Program-made: the position numbers and the translations under genes
Source of the DNA: Oryzisolibacter sp. LB2S
GTDB taxonomy: Bacteria > Pseudomonadota > Gammaproteobacteria > Burkholderiales > Burkholderiaceae_C
Length of the DNA: 64,000 nucleotides
Direction of reading: 5' to 3'
Assembly (NCBI RefSeq): GCF_040732315.1
Contig: NZ_CP160388.1
Location: forward strand, 2,570,494-2,634,493
Part shown: positions 14,216-22,696 of the stretch, one piece after another
Layout of the letters: each line of letters opens with the position of its first letter
Position numbering within the stretch: position 1 is the first letter of the stretch
Notes under the pieces: generated by a model
Told to the model about the DNA's origin: nothing
Seen by the model: the letters and a program-made list of their open reading frames with translations, nothing else
Database searches by the model: none

Positions 14216-15410
14216 CCGTCTGGCCGGTGAAATCCTCCCACCGGCGCACGATCACGTCCACATACTTCGGGTCGAGTTCGATCAGCCGCGCGATGCGGCC
14301 TGACTTTTCGGCCGCAATCAACGTTGTGCCAGAACCACCGAACGGATCGAGCACCACGTTCCCCGGGCGGCTCGAATTGCGGATGGCTCGCTCGACCAGC
14401 TCCACCGGCTTCATCGTCGGATGCAGATCGTTCTTCTGCGGCTTCTTGATAGCCCACACATCACCCTGATCGCGGTCACCACACCAGTGGCGTTGCGCAC
14501 CCTCGGGCCATCCGTACAAGATCGGTTCGTACTGGCGTTGGTAGTCGGCGCGGCCTAACGTGAAGGTGTTCTTGGCCCAGATGATGAACGTCGACCACTT
14601 TCCACCGGCGGCGCGAAAGGCGGCCTGCAGCACATCCAGCTCGCTGGATGACATCGCCACATAGATGCCGCCCCGGCAGTTCGCCACGGAGGGCGTCAAT
14701 GCTGCCAGCAGGAAGTCGTAGAAACCGTCACCCAGGTTGTCGTTCAGGATCGCGCGATCCTTGCCGCGCATCTTGTCCTTGGCACTGTTGGCGTAGTTCA
14801 CGTTGTACGGCGGGTCGGTGAAGACCATGTCTGCCACGTCGCCTTGCATCAGCCGGGCATAGCTCTCTGCCACGGTCGAGTCGCCGCACAGCAGTCGGTG
14901 CTGGCCCATGATCCAGACATCGCCCGGGCGCGAGATGGGTGTCTCGCCAACCTCCGGTACCGCGTCCTCATCGGTCTGACCCTCGTTGTCCGGCTCGTCG
15001 CCCGCGATAAGTTCGGCCAGCGCGTCGGCGTCGAAGCCGGTGATGTCCAGATCGAAACCTTCCAGCTGCAAGGCCTCAAGTTCGATCCGTAACATCGCGT
15101 CATCCCAGCCAGCGTTCTCCGCGATGCGGTTGTCTGCGATGACCAAGGCGCGGCGCTGGGTCGGGCTCAGGTGATCCAGTACGACCACGGGCACGATTTC
15201 CAGCCCGAGTTTCTGCGCAGCGGCCAAGCGGCCATGCCCAGCGACGATGATGCCGTCACTGCCTGCAAGGATCGGATTGGTGAAGCCAAACTCGGCAATC
15301 GATGCGGCGATCTGCGCCACCTGATCATCCGAGTGCGTCCGCGCATTGCGGGCATAGGGCAGCAGTTTGGCTGTCGGCCACTGCTCGATCTTGTCGGCCA
15401 GCCAGTTCAT
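14175..15410 (-). CDS. ParB-domain/DNA methyltransferase fusion (DPPY type)
   Basis: A 411-residue protein starting MNWLADKIEQWPTAKLLPYA. The N-terminal 150 residues are ParB/sulfiredoxin-like (NARTHSDDQVAQIAASIAEF, then GHGRLAAAQKLGL). The C-terminal half is a DNA methyltransferase with TDPPYNVNY (catalytic DPPY) before FGGSGTT (AdoMet-binding), the beta-class order. It probably makes N6-adenine. Such fusions are common in prophages and protect phage DNA from host restriction. The ATG overlaps the stop of the next methylase gene upstream (ATGA). Confidence 0.9.
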   Translation of the reverse strand: MNWLADKIEQWPTAKLLPYARNARTHSDDQVAQIAASIAEFGFTNPILAGSDGIIVAGHGRLAAAQKLGLEIVPVVVLDHLSPTQRRALVIADNRIAENAGWDDAMLRIELEALQLEGFDLDITGFDADALAELIAGDEPDNEGQTDEDAVPEVGETPISRPGDVWIMGQHRLLCGDSTVAESYARLMQGDVADMVFTDPPYNVNYANSAKDKMRGKDRAILNDNLGDGFYDFLLAALTPSVANCRGGIYVAMSSSELDVLQAAFRAAGGKWSTFIIWAKNTFTLGRADYQRQYEPILYGWPEGAQRHWCGDRDQGDVWAIKKPQKNDLHPTMKPVELVERAIRNSSRPGNVVLDPFGGSGTTLIAAEKSGRIARLIELDPKYVDVIVRRWEDFTGQTAIREAADQELCAS

Positions 15411-16819
15411 GCCGCCACCTCCATTTCGCGTTCAGTGGCGATCTCGTCGAAAGATTGGCCGGTGGCGATCAGCGTGACCGGCACGCCGGGGTGGTTTTGC
15501 TGAAAGCGCTTGATGGCCACGTCCACGTACTCCGGCGCAATCTCGACGCTGCGACAAATGCGGCCAGTGCGCTGCGCGGCCAGCATCGTCGTGCCACTGC
15601 CGCCGAACGGCTCGAACACGATGTCTCCGGCGTCTGTGTAGGACTCGATGGCGAACTCCGGCAACGCCACGGGGAACACGGCCGGGTGATCAATGTCCTG
15701 CCCGATCTTGCCCTTGTGACGCATCACACGGATCACCGAGTCGGGGATTCGGGTGTCCTGCGTCGGCTGACCCTTGTGCGTCCAGCCGCCGACCTCGCCA
15801 TCCTTACCGCGCATCGCAGTGGACGACCCGTCAGCGCGCAGGTGCGATTCCTGGCCCGCATGCTTGCAAGGCACGATCTTGTTGGGTTTGCGGGTGCTGC
15901 GATTGAAGTGGAAGACAAACTCGAAGCTGGGAGCCAATCGGCCCTGCCAGTCGCCGGGCATGCCTGGCCCCTGATCCCATACGTACCACGCGAAGCGCCG
16001 CCACCCTTGCTGACGCATCCAGGACAGCCAGCCGTCCCAATAGGGGATGACTTCGTTGTCGCGGTGGATCAGCCCAAGATTGACCAGCACTTGTCCGTCG
16101 CCCGCCATCGGCAGATGTGCGAACACACCGCGCATCAGTGCATCCCAATCGGCAATGCCGCCGGAGGTGTAGTCGCGCTGGTTGCCATACGGCGGCGAGG
16201 TGAAGCAAAGCTGCGCGGTGTCACCCTGCATCAGCGTGGCGACCACGGCTGGGTCGGTGGCGTCGCCACAGATCAAGCGGTGCGAGCCGATGGCCCAGAC
16301 ATCTCCCTCGCGCGACACCGCCACCACTGGCGTGTCAGGTACGTCATCGGTCGTATCGGGTTCATCGGCGTTTGCACCATCCTGCGCCGCCGGTTCACCT
16401 TCAGTCGACGGGGCATCTGCCAGCAGCGCATCGATCTCGATGTTCTCGAAGCCGGTCAGCGCCAGTTCGAAACCCGCTTCGGAAAGCTCCGCCATTTCGA
16501 GCGCCAACATCTCCTCATCCCACCCAGCGTCAAGCGCCAGTCGGTTGTCGGCGATGACCAAGGCGCGCTTTTGCGCGGTGGTGAGATGGGCCAGTTCGAT
16601 CACCGGCACCTGATCCAGCCCCAGCTTGCGTGCAGCAGCCAAACGACCATGGCCCGCGATGATGCCGTTGTCGCCATCAACCAGTACCGGGTTCGTCCAG
16701 CCGTATTCAACGATGCTGGCGGCGATCTTGGTGACTTGCGCCTCGGAATGTGTGCGCGGGTTGCGGGCGTAGGGAATCAGCGCCTCGACCTTGCGGTACT
16801 CGACGTTGAGCGTATTCAA
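15407..16819 (-). CDS. ParB-domain/DNA methyltransferase fusion (SPPY type)
   Basis: A 470-residue protein. I chose a TTG start at 16819, because TTGAATACG is preceded by AGGACACCATC and no ATG sits before the conserved start of the ParB region (YRKVEALIPYARNPRTHSEA). The N-terminal ParB-like domain is followed by a methyltransferase with FTSPPYGNQRDY and FGGSGTT, suggesting N4-cytosine or N6-adenine activity. It is a paralogue of the downstream gene with a different catalytic motif (SPPY, not DPPY), so the two may modify different sites. A terminator-like hairpin lies upstream. Confidence 0.85.
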   Translation of the reverse strand: MNTLNVEYRKVEALIPYARNPRTHSEAQVTKIAASIVEYGWTNPVLVDGDNGIIAGHGRLAAARKLGLDQVPVIELAHLTTAQKRALVIADNRLALDAGWDEEMLALEMAELSEAGFELALTGFENIEIDALLADAPSTEGEPAAQDGANADEPDTTDDVPDTPVVAVSREGDVWAIGSHRLICGDATDPAVVATLMQGDTAQLCFTSPPYGNQRDYTSGGIADWDALMRGVFAHLPMAGDGQVLVNLGLIHRDNEVIPYWDGWLSWMRQQGWRRFAWYVWDQGPGMPGDWQGRLAPSFEFVFHFNRSTRKPNKIVPCKHAGQESHLRADGSSTAMRGKDGEVGGWTHKGQPTQDTRIPDSVIRVMRHKGKIGQDIDHPAVFPVALPEFAIESYTDAGDIVFEPFGGSGTTMLAAQRTGRICRSVEIAPEYVDVAIKRFQQNHPGVPVTLIATGQSFDEIATEREMEVAA

Positions 16820-17147
16820 AGATGGTGTCCTGAAAATAGAAAACCCGCCGACGACAACCGTGGGCGGGTTTTGGGGTTGGTGTGAACTGACGGGGTGCGA
16901 ACTGCGAACCGTGCGAACCTTGGTTCGCACCCTGACGCTAAAAAAGCGCCGCGCTGTCGCCCCCCGCATTGGCTTTTGGCCGGGAAGGACCCGTTGATTT
17001 CTGGTCTGCTTCCTCTGCCGTCACCTCTGTCCAGACGATAGATGAATACTACGCAAGATCAGGTCGTTTTGTTGCAGGGGTAAAAACCGCTGATTGCCGC
17101 GTGATGGCGCACATCCCCGACCATACGCGCCAAATCACGCCAAAACC
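16820..17147 (-). promoter_or_regulatory. Intergenic region with hairpin and operator-like repeats
   Basis: No gene is seen in this 328-base gap. It contains a hairpin (AAACCCGCC 16841-16849 pairing with GGCGGGTTT 16863-16871) and a cluster of GCGAAC motifs: GGTGCGAAC 16894-16902, GCGAACC 16904-16910 and a perfect 9-bp inverted repeat GTGCGAACC/GGTTCGCAC at 16911-16930. The repeat cluster is a good candidate operator for the methyltransferase operon. A related motif occurs upstream of the early gene at 25.4 kb. The remaining bases 16935-17147 show nothing further. Confidence 0.6.
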
Positions 17148-17534
17148 CTACGCGACCACCACACCATTGAGTTGATCTGCGACCGTCTGCAATGCCCGCT
17201 GCCAATGCCGCCATGCCGTCGTGCGGTCGCAGGCAAAGCGGATCGTGATATCCCGCCAGCCATAGCGCTTCGCGCGCATCCATACGAGATGACGTTGCTC
17301 GATGGTGAGCCACTGCACCCAGCGCATAACCTCCAGCATTCGTTCAATTGCCTCTGGACTCGGCGGAAAGGATCGGTACACCCTCTCGTCCGCTGCAAAG
17401 GTCTCCCATTCGCTTCGGACAATGGCGGGCCAGCAGTTGAAGTAACCCTGCACTCGAACAGGAGGCAACCGTCGACTGGTGCTTGCGGCCTCTTCAAACC
17501 GAGCAGCAACGTCCTCGATAGTCCACTTAGTCAT
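17148..17534 (-). CDS. DUF6362-like phage protein
   Basis: A 128-residue protein starting MTKWTIEDVAARFEEAASTS. The region PPSPEAIERMLEVMRWVQWL, then WMRAKRYGWRDITIRFACDR and TTAWRHWQRAL, forms a helix-turn-helix-like domain that I recall as DUF6362. It probably binds DNA and may regulate late transcription. Start at 17534 overlaps the end of the preceding small gene by 8 bases. Confidence 0.65.
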   Translation of the reverse strand: MTKWTIEDVAARFEEAASTSRRLPPVRVQGYFNCWPAIVRSEWETFAADERVYRSFPPSPEAIERMLEVMRWVQWLTIEQRHLVWMRAKRYGWRDITIRFACDRTTAWRHWQRALQTVADQLNGVVVA

Positions 17535-17730
17535 TGCGTCGCCCTCCGTAGAGCCGGTCACCGATGCGTCGCACGATCTCGCGCTCGATGAAGTCCAGAC
17601 GTTCGTCGGATGCGTTGACCACCAGGATGTGTTGGTCACGCCAGTCACGTTCCTTGATCGCATCCAGATCCGTGGCCTGAGGTTGCAGACGACCCAGGGG
17701 GGAGCGGTATTGGGGTGTCGGCACCTTCAT
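17527..17730 (-). CDS. Small hypothetical phage protein
   Basis: A 67-residue protein starting MKVPTPQYRSPLGRLQPQAT, basic and helical, ending RRIGDRLYGGRRND. It lies one base after the RuvC-like gene and overlaps the next gene, an operon arrangement. No recognised family. Confidence 0.5.
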   Translation of the reverse strand: MKVPTPQYRSPLGRLQPQATDLDAIKERDWRDQHILVVNASDERLDFIEREIVRRIGDRLYGGRRND

Positions 17731-17731
17731 G

Positions 17732-18196
17732 TCACACCTCCTGCGTCTCGACAGCCCAGTGCAGCAAGGCCAGGGCGTCGGCTTCGTTGTCGTCGACTGG
17801 GGTGTGACCACGCAGGCGGACGGACGCGATCATGTCGTCCTTGCCCGCGTTGCCCTTGCCGGTCGTGTGCTTCTTGATCGTGCCGACCGGAACACCCTGG
17901 TAAGGGATGTTGTGATGCTCACACCACGCGGTCAGGTGTCCCATGAAGCCACCGTAGGCGTGCGCCGCATCAACGCCAGCGTGCCGTCGAACCTCCTCGA
18001 AGAACACCGCGTTGATGTGGTTGCTGGCCGAGAGCAATTCGTTGAGCCAGCGTTTGAAACGAAGGAAACGCATGCCGCCCCCTTCAAATCGCTGCGGCTT
18101 GAAGTGCTCCGTGCCGCTGGTGATAGTGCCGTCCAGGTGCAGCAAAGCCCACCCGGTGTGTGTGCCCAGATCAAGGGCCAAGATTGTCGTGTTCAT
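17732..18196 (-). CDS. RuvC-like Holliday junction resolvase
   Basis: A 154-residue protein starting MNTTILALDLGTHTGWALLH. It has the RNase H-fold of RuvC: LALDLGTHTG carries the first catalytic aspartate, VFFEEVRRHAG the glutamate and VDDNEADALAL the last acidic residues. Phage RuvC relatives resolve branched DNA formed in recombination and replication before packaging. It lies beside the primase gene and a 25-bp inverted repeat at 18215-18314, which could form the cruciform such enzymes cut. Confidence 0.85.
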   Translation of the reverse strand: MNTTILALDLGTHTGWALLHLDGTITSGTEHFKPQRFEGGGMRFLRFKRWLNELLSASNHINAVFFEEVRRHAGVDAAHAYGGFMGHLTAWCEHHNIPYQGVPVGTIKKHTTGKGNAGKDDMIASVRLRGHTPVDDNEADALALLHWAVETQEV

Positions 18197-18214
18197 CGTC
18201 GTGCTCCAGTTCGG

Positions 18215-18314
18215 GGGCGAGTGACGGATGCGACGGGTTCATTGGAAAACAGCCCTTACGTGCGCGCACGCGTAGCGCGTCAATCAGGAAACCCGTCAAA
18301 TCCGTCACTCGCCC
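18215..18314. repeat. Long inverted repeat between primase and RuvC-like genes
   Basis: Arms of 25 bases at 18215-18239 and 18290-18314 are inverted copies with 2 mismatches, separated by 50 bases. The spacer contains GC-rich palindromic runs (TGCGCGCACGCG). It starts 7 bases past the primase stop and 18 bases from the RuvC-like start. Possible roles are a replication origin, a cruciform substrate for the resolvase, or a transcription-processing structure. Confidence 0.8.
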
Positions 18315-18321
18315 GGATTGC

Positions 18322-20613
18322 TCAGTCATCTCGGTAGGGGTAGCCATGGCTGTACGGCTTGGGCCTGAGGGCTATGCCCGTGATCCCACGTGCGCCCCCG
18401 GTCAGCCGACACTTCTCGAACTTGCGGGCCGCCATCAGTTCGGAGAAGCGCTTGACCGAGCCCACGTACTCACCCGCGCGCTCGGCCCATTCACGCCAGT
18501 CGGCGAACAATTCGGAAACGCCTTCGCGGTGGGTCTTGGCCAGCAGGCAACGCTCTTCGATCCACTGCCCGAGCGCGTCCTCGGCCTCGAAATACTCCTC
18601 AGTCGCCGACACCACACTGGCGGGTGGCTTCAGTCCGTGGCGTTGCCAAAGGCTGCAGCCCTCGACCGCCCACGCCAGAATGCCGTCCCGTTCCTTGAGC
18701 AGCTTTTCGGTCAGCCTGCCGTCACGCCGTTCGGGCGGGATCGTCACCGTGAACGGGATCAGGTGCAGTCGCCGCTTCATCGCCTCATCCACGTTGCGGA
18801 TCGATGGCTTGTGGTTGCCTGCGATCACCAACTTGAACTGCGGTACGTACTCGAAGAAGTCCTGGCGCATGAAACGCGCAGACACCTTGTCGCCACCGGT
18901 GATGGCCTTGACCTTGGATTCGTTCCAACGCCGACCCTGTTCGGTTTCGATGGATGACACAAAGCGTGCGCCGCGCAGGCCCGCCAGATCGGTCGGATGC
19001 CGGTCGGTGCGCGCCTCCATGAACGTGTCCATCGGCGCGTTGGCCGCGTAGTCGCCCAAGATGGTGGTCAAGACGTTGACGAACACCGACTTGCCGTTCG
19101 CGCCGGTCCCGTACAGGAAGAACAGCGCGTGCTCGCTGGTCACGCCCGTCAGGCAGTAGCCGACCATCAGTTGCAGATAGGCAATCAGTTCGGCGTCGCC
19201 GCCTGTGACATCGGCCAGGAATGCGCGCCACGTCGGACTGTCGCCCTGCGGTGTGGCCGTGGTCACCTTGGTCATCCGGTCATCGCGCCGGTGCGGTCGC
19301 ATGCGGCCCGTGCGCAGATCAACCACACCGCCTGGTGTGTTGAGCGCCCAGACGTCGGCATCCCACTCCTCGGCGGTGGACGCGTGCTTGGGATCGGAGC
19401 GTGCGATTTTCTCGACGGACGAGATCGTGGCGGAGCTGGCCAGCTTGCCTGTGAGCCGAGGGCTGTCCGCCTTGAGTGACGCCATCCGGCAGATACCGCG
19501 CGCCAGATGAGACACATAGAGCACCTGATCCGGATTCCAGCGCACGCCGGTCCAGACCAGCCATTTGCCCCAAAGCGCGCAGTAGCGCCAGTCCTCTCCA
19601 TAGCGGCGTGTGAAGGCCGAGGACAAGCCGTCCTCCGTAGTCCAGTCGACACCGGTCAGCAGATCCGGTGGTGGCGTCTCCTCGACCGACCGCATCACCG
19701 GCATCCGCTCGCCGACGGCGAGGAAGCCCCTCACATCGAAGCCGTCCGGAATGGCGTCAGCCGCATCCCATCCTTCCGGCTTGTCATCGGGTGGCACCAG
19801 GATGGCGACCGTGGTCGCACCCGCGTTCAGGATTGCTTGCGATGCACGGTCAGCGTAATCCCAGCCTGGCGCGTCCCGGTCAGGCCAGATCAGCACGGAT
19901 TTGCCCGCCAGCGGCGACCAGTCGGTCTTATCGACGGGAGCGTTTGCGCCATGCATGGCCGTGGTTGCCACCACGCCGATGGCGATCAGGGCCTGCGCAC
20001 ACTTCTCGCCCTCGACCAGCACAACGTGACCAGCGGCCGCCAGCCCCGGCTGGTTGTACAGCGGGCGCGGATCGGGCGGAGTCATCTTGCGCCGCTTGGC
20101 ATCCCACGGCCGGAACTCCTTCTTGCGCCCGGGTGGGTCGTAGCGGTACACGACCGCAATCAGTTTGCCGGTGGCATCGAAGTAGTCCCACTTGGCCGTG
20201 GCCGGGCCGAGATCATCAACCGGAGCTTCCTTCTTGGCGCGGCGTACCGGCACTGATCGCGAACGACCGAGCAGATCAGCTGCCTCGTCGAGCACCCGGG
20301 GAAAGTCGGTGTGGACGTTGGCCCCGAGGTAGGCGGCGATCAAGGCAAAGATGTCACCGCCATCGCCCGTGGCACGATCCGTCCAGAGACCAGCCTTGTC
20401 GCCTTCGAGTACCACCTCAAGGCTGTCGCCCGGGCTGCCCAGGATGTCCCCGATCAGAAACTTGCCACGACGCTTCTTTCCTGCCGGAAACATCGTGGTC
20501 AGGACTGATTCCATGCGTGCGATCAGTTCAGTGCGAATCTCGTCCCGCTCGCTGTCATTGACGTTGCGCCGGCCCGTTTCTCCCGGTGGTGATGTGTCAT
20601 TGAAATCAAGCAT
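18322..20613 (-). CDS. Phage/plasmid DNA primase-helicase (P4 alpha-like)
   Basis: A 763-residue protein starting MLDFNDTSPPGETGRRNVND. The N-terminal third holds a TOPRIM-type primase region (HVVLVEGEKCAQALIAIGVV, then VLIWPDRDAPGWDYADRA). The C-terminal part is a superfamily 3 helicase of the D5/P4 type, with LYGTGANGKSVFVNVLTTIL (Walker A) and the segment RFVSSIETEQGRRWNESKVK. This class primes and unwinds DNA for phage replication. The start overlaps the HTH gene upstream by 8 bases. Confidence 0.93.
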   Translation of the reverse strand: MLDFNDTSPPGETGRRNVNDSERDEIRTELIARMESVLTTMFPAGKKRRGKFLIGDILGSPGDSLEVVLEGDKAGLWTDRATGDGGDIFALIAAYLGANVHTDFPRVLDEAADLLGRSRSVPVRRAKKEAPVDDLGPATAKWDYFDATGKLIAVVYRYDPPGRKKEFRPWDAKRRKMTPPDPRPLYNQPGLAAAGHVVLVEGEKCAQALIAIGVVATTAMHGANAPVDKTDWSPLAGKSVLIWPDRDAPGWDYADRASQAILNAGATTVAILVPPDDKPEGWDAADAIPDGFDVRGFLAVGERMPVMRSVEETPPPDLLTGVDWTTEDGLSSAFTRRYGEDWRYCALWGKWLVWTGVRWNPDQVLYVSHLARGICRMASLKADSPRLTGKLASSATISSVEKIARSDPKHASTAEEWDADVWALNTPGGVVDLRTGRMRPHRRDDRMTKVTTATPQGDSPTWRAFLADVTGGDAELIAYLQLMVGYCLTGVTSEHALFFLYGTGANGKSVFVNVLTTILGDYAANAPMDTFMEARTDRHPTDLAGLRGARFVSSIETEQGRRWNESKVKAITGGDKVSARFMRQDFFEYVPQFKLVIAGNHKPSIRNVDEAMKRRLHLIPFTVTIPPERRDGRLTEKLLKERDGILAWAVEGCSLWQRHGLKPPASVVSATEEYFEAEDALGQWIEERCLLAKTHREGVSELFADWREWAERAGEYVGSVKRFSELMAARKFEKCRLTGGARGITGIALRPKPYSHGYPYRDD

Positions 20614-20833
20614 CGGCACCACCCTCGTGTGACGTCTGCTGCGCAGCGATCCAGGCTTCCAGCTCGTTGGGTTTGAAGCGAACCAATTTGCCAACGCGGT
20701 AATGCGGAATGCGACGCTCCTGTCGCTCCTTGGCTTGTGAGAGCCAATACGACGGCAGATTGAACATCAGTGCAGCCTGGCGCACGTCGATCAGCTGCTC
20801 GCCCAGTACGTGATTCAAATTCGAGGTATTCAT
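20606..20833 (-). CDS. AlpA/excisionase-type helix-turn-helix protein
   Basis: A 75-residue protein starting MNTSNLNHVLGEQLIDVRQA. The region ALMFNLPSYWLSQAKERQER, followed by PHYRVGKLVRFKPNELEAWI, is the MerR-like winged helix of AlpA or excisionase proteins. It may regulate replication genes or aid excision. Its ATG overlaps the stop of the nuclease gene (ATGA). Confidence 0.8.
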   Translation of the reverse strand: MNTSNLNHVLGEQLIDVRQAALMFNLPSYWLSQAKERQERRIPHYRVGKLVRFKPNELEAWIAAQQTSHEGGADA

Positions 20834-21567
20834 GCTTGTGTCCTCCAGCAGCGGTCTTGCCACGCGCACATCCGGCATTCAAAGTGGGTCGAGTCATGGA
20901 AGGCGCGCGGCAGGAGCTCTCCCGCCTCGGTCGCCGTGATGACCTTGACCGCCCGATCCGACATGCGTTGGGCCAGTGCTGCGTCAAAGGGCACGAGCTC
21001 GGTGTAGATCTCCATCGTGTCGGCGTTGAGTGCCGTGAAGATCGCCGGGTGCTCGTGCAGTTCGAGATAGGCTTGGTAGATCGCCACTTGCGCGGCATAG
21101 ACGGGCTTGGAGAGAGTCAGGCCCTTCTTGTCCAGATCGCTCCAGGACTTGTTGCCGAGACACTTACATTCCCAGAGCGCGGGATAGGCGAAGCCATCGG
21201 GGCCGCCGACGATGACGCCGTCGATGTGGCCCTGCAGGCGGCCATCGGCCACCGAGAAGCCGAACTGCTCGCCGTCGGCCTTGCGGGTGCGCAGGTCGAA
21301 GCCCGCGTCCCGGAGCCACGCGACCATACAGTCCTCCATGACATGGCCGCGCTCGAAGATGCGCAACATTCGGCCCGGGGTGTCACGCCCGTGGTCGATG
21401 GGTGCCTTGGCGTACTCGAACTGCAGCGCGCGTTCACAGGCCACGCCGAGACGTGAGGCCCCGAGGTACTGACGCTCGGACTGGCGAGCACGGGCTTGCT
21501 GCATGCCCGTATCCACCAGGCAGGTGACCCGACCGGAGATGCTTGATGTGGAGTTGAAGTCGATCAT
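20830..21567 (-). CDS. PD-(D/E)XK nuclease with Cas4/AddB-like Fe-S cysteines
   Basis: A 245-residue protein starting MIDFNSTSSISGRVTCLVDT. Catalytic pattern: GHIDGVIVGGPDG followed by LWECKCLGNKSW (D...ECK), the RecB/YqaJ-type motif. It also has one cysteine near the N-terminus (GVACERALQFEY) and three near the C-terminus (FECRMCAWQDRCW), the four-cysteine set that holds an iron-sulfur cluster in Cas4, Dna2 and AddB. A role as a recombination exonuclease with the Sak4-like ATPase and SSB-like protein upstream is inferred. The start overlaps the preceding stop (ATGA). Confidence 0.8.
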   Translation of the reverse strand: MIDFNSTSSISGRVTCLVDTGMQQARARQSERQYLGASRLGVACERALQFEYAKAPIDHGRDTPGRMLRIFERGHVMEDCMVAWLRDAGFDLRTRKADGEQFGFSVADGRLQGHIDGVIVGGPDGFAYPALWECKCLGNKSWSDLDKKGLTLSKPVYAAQVAIYQAYLELHEHPAIFTALNADTMEIYTELVPFDAALAQRMSDRAVKVITATEAGELLPRAFHDSTHFECRMCAWQDRCWRTQA

Positions 21568-22052
21568 GGCTTCTTCCCCTTCGGCTCTTCCCAGGGCAGG
21601 TCGTCCTCCAGATCCGCGAACGGGTTGGCCAGAGGGTCGGGCGCAGGCGTCATGCCGCGTACCGGCGGATACTTGCTCGCCTCGTGGTGCGCCACCATTG
21701 CCTCGGTGTAGCAAGTGACGATGGCGTCGATCACTTGCAGCGCCTCGGCTTCGGAGTAGTCGCCCAGCGGCTTGGTGAAGCCAATCTCGCCCGCGGCCTC
21801 GCCGAAGGCCTTGAGGCACCTCTTCATCGCGGCCAGTTCGACATCAGACGGATCGATCATGACGACCTCCTTGCTGTCGACGCGACCTTCCTTGACCCGC
21901 AGCCAGTTGCCGTACAGCGCGTGAAACGCGTTTTGGCAGCGTTGCGAGCAGAACACCCAGTCGATGGGATAGCGCCGGGGATGGCCGACACCGTGACGGT
22001 TGTCGGTGTGGCCGAACCCCCGGGCCTGTCGTTTGCAGACCCAGCATTTCAT
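21564..22052 (-). CDS. Zinc-finger phage protein, DUF6511-like
   Basis: A 162-residue protein starting MKCWVCKRQARGFGHTDNRH. The N-terminus has a zinc-binding pattern: CWVC, then a CSQRC pair (VFCSQRCQNAFHAL). The middle is helical (AMKRCLKAFGEAAGEIGF) and the tail is proline-rich. I recall the family name DUF6511; function unknown. It is coupled to the nuclease gene downstream by ATGA overlap. Confidence 0.65.
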   Translation of the reverse strand: MKCWVCKRQARGFGHTDNRHGVGHPRRYPIDWVFCSQRCQNAFHALYGNWLRVKEGRVDSKEVVMIDPSDVELAAMKRCLKAFGEAAGEIGFTKPLGDYSEAEALQVIDAIVTCYTEAMVAHHEASKYPPVRGMTPAPDPLANPFADLEDDLPWEEPKGKKP

Positions 22053-22061
22053 CGGCCTCCC

Positions 22062-22691
22062 TCACTGCGCCCACGACGGCTTGCCCGTCACGGGTGCGCG
22101 TTGCGGAGCCGGTGCCTGATACGCAGGCGCAGCCGCCTGCGCCGGAGCGCCGGAATGTCCGCTGCCCGGAGCCTTGGGCGGCACACCCATCAGTTTTGCG
22201 TAGTCGGGGTGATCAGGCTCGACCGCGATCTTGACCACGTTCCGGTCTTGGCCCTTGCCATCCTTCTCAATGTCCACGCGCGCCAGAAACTCCAGGCCAT
22301 CCAGTTCATGAAAACCTTGGATGCGGCGCGCGGCGGCGGCCTGCGGGCTGTTGTCCTGGGGGTGGACGTTGCGGGCGCTGTTGAGCGCGGCGCGGATGAA
22401 ACTTCGCCCCATCTGACCCCAGGTCGGCCCTTTCTTGGAGTGCAGGCCGATGTTGCTCCACATCTTGCGCTTGGCATGGTCGCCAGCCGTGACGACAAAC
22501 TCGGCGGCGAGGTAGACAGAGCCGGTTTCGAAGGATTCGGTGGCGTAGCCGCCGCCCCAACCTTGTTCCGGATCGTCATAGCCACCGGGCTTGATGGTCA
22601 TGCGCACTGGCACGACAGCACCCTTGGGGATCAGATCAAAGCCCGACTGTTGGGGATCGGCATCTTGGAAATCAAAATAGTTGGACGACAT
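22062..22691 (-). CDS. DUF669-like (SSB-like) phage protein
   Basis: A 209-residue protein starting MSSNYFDFQDADPQQSGFDL. The segment IPKGAVVPVRMTIKPGGYDD, the aromatic/charged GDHAKRKMWSNIGLHSKKGP and the Ala/Pro/Gln-rich C-terminus resemble DUF669-type proteins. These are OB-fold, ssDNA-binding partners often encoded next to Sak4-like ATPases, and this gene is likewise next to one. Function is inferred. Confidence 0.6.
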   Translation of the reverse strand: MSSNYFDFQDADPQQSGFDLIPKGAVVPVRMTIKPGGYDDPEQGWGGGYATESFETGSVYLAAEFVVTAGDHAKRKMWSNIGLHSKKGPTWGQMGRSFIRAALNSARNVHPQDNSPQAAAARRIQGFHELDGLEFLARVDIEKDGKGQDRNVVKIAVEPDHPDYAKLMGVPPKAPGSGHSGAPAQAAAPAYQAPAPQRAPVTGKPSWAQ

Positions 22692-22696
22692 GGCGA

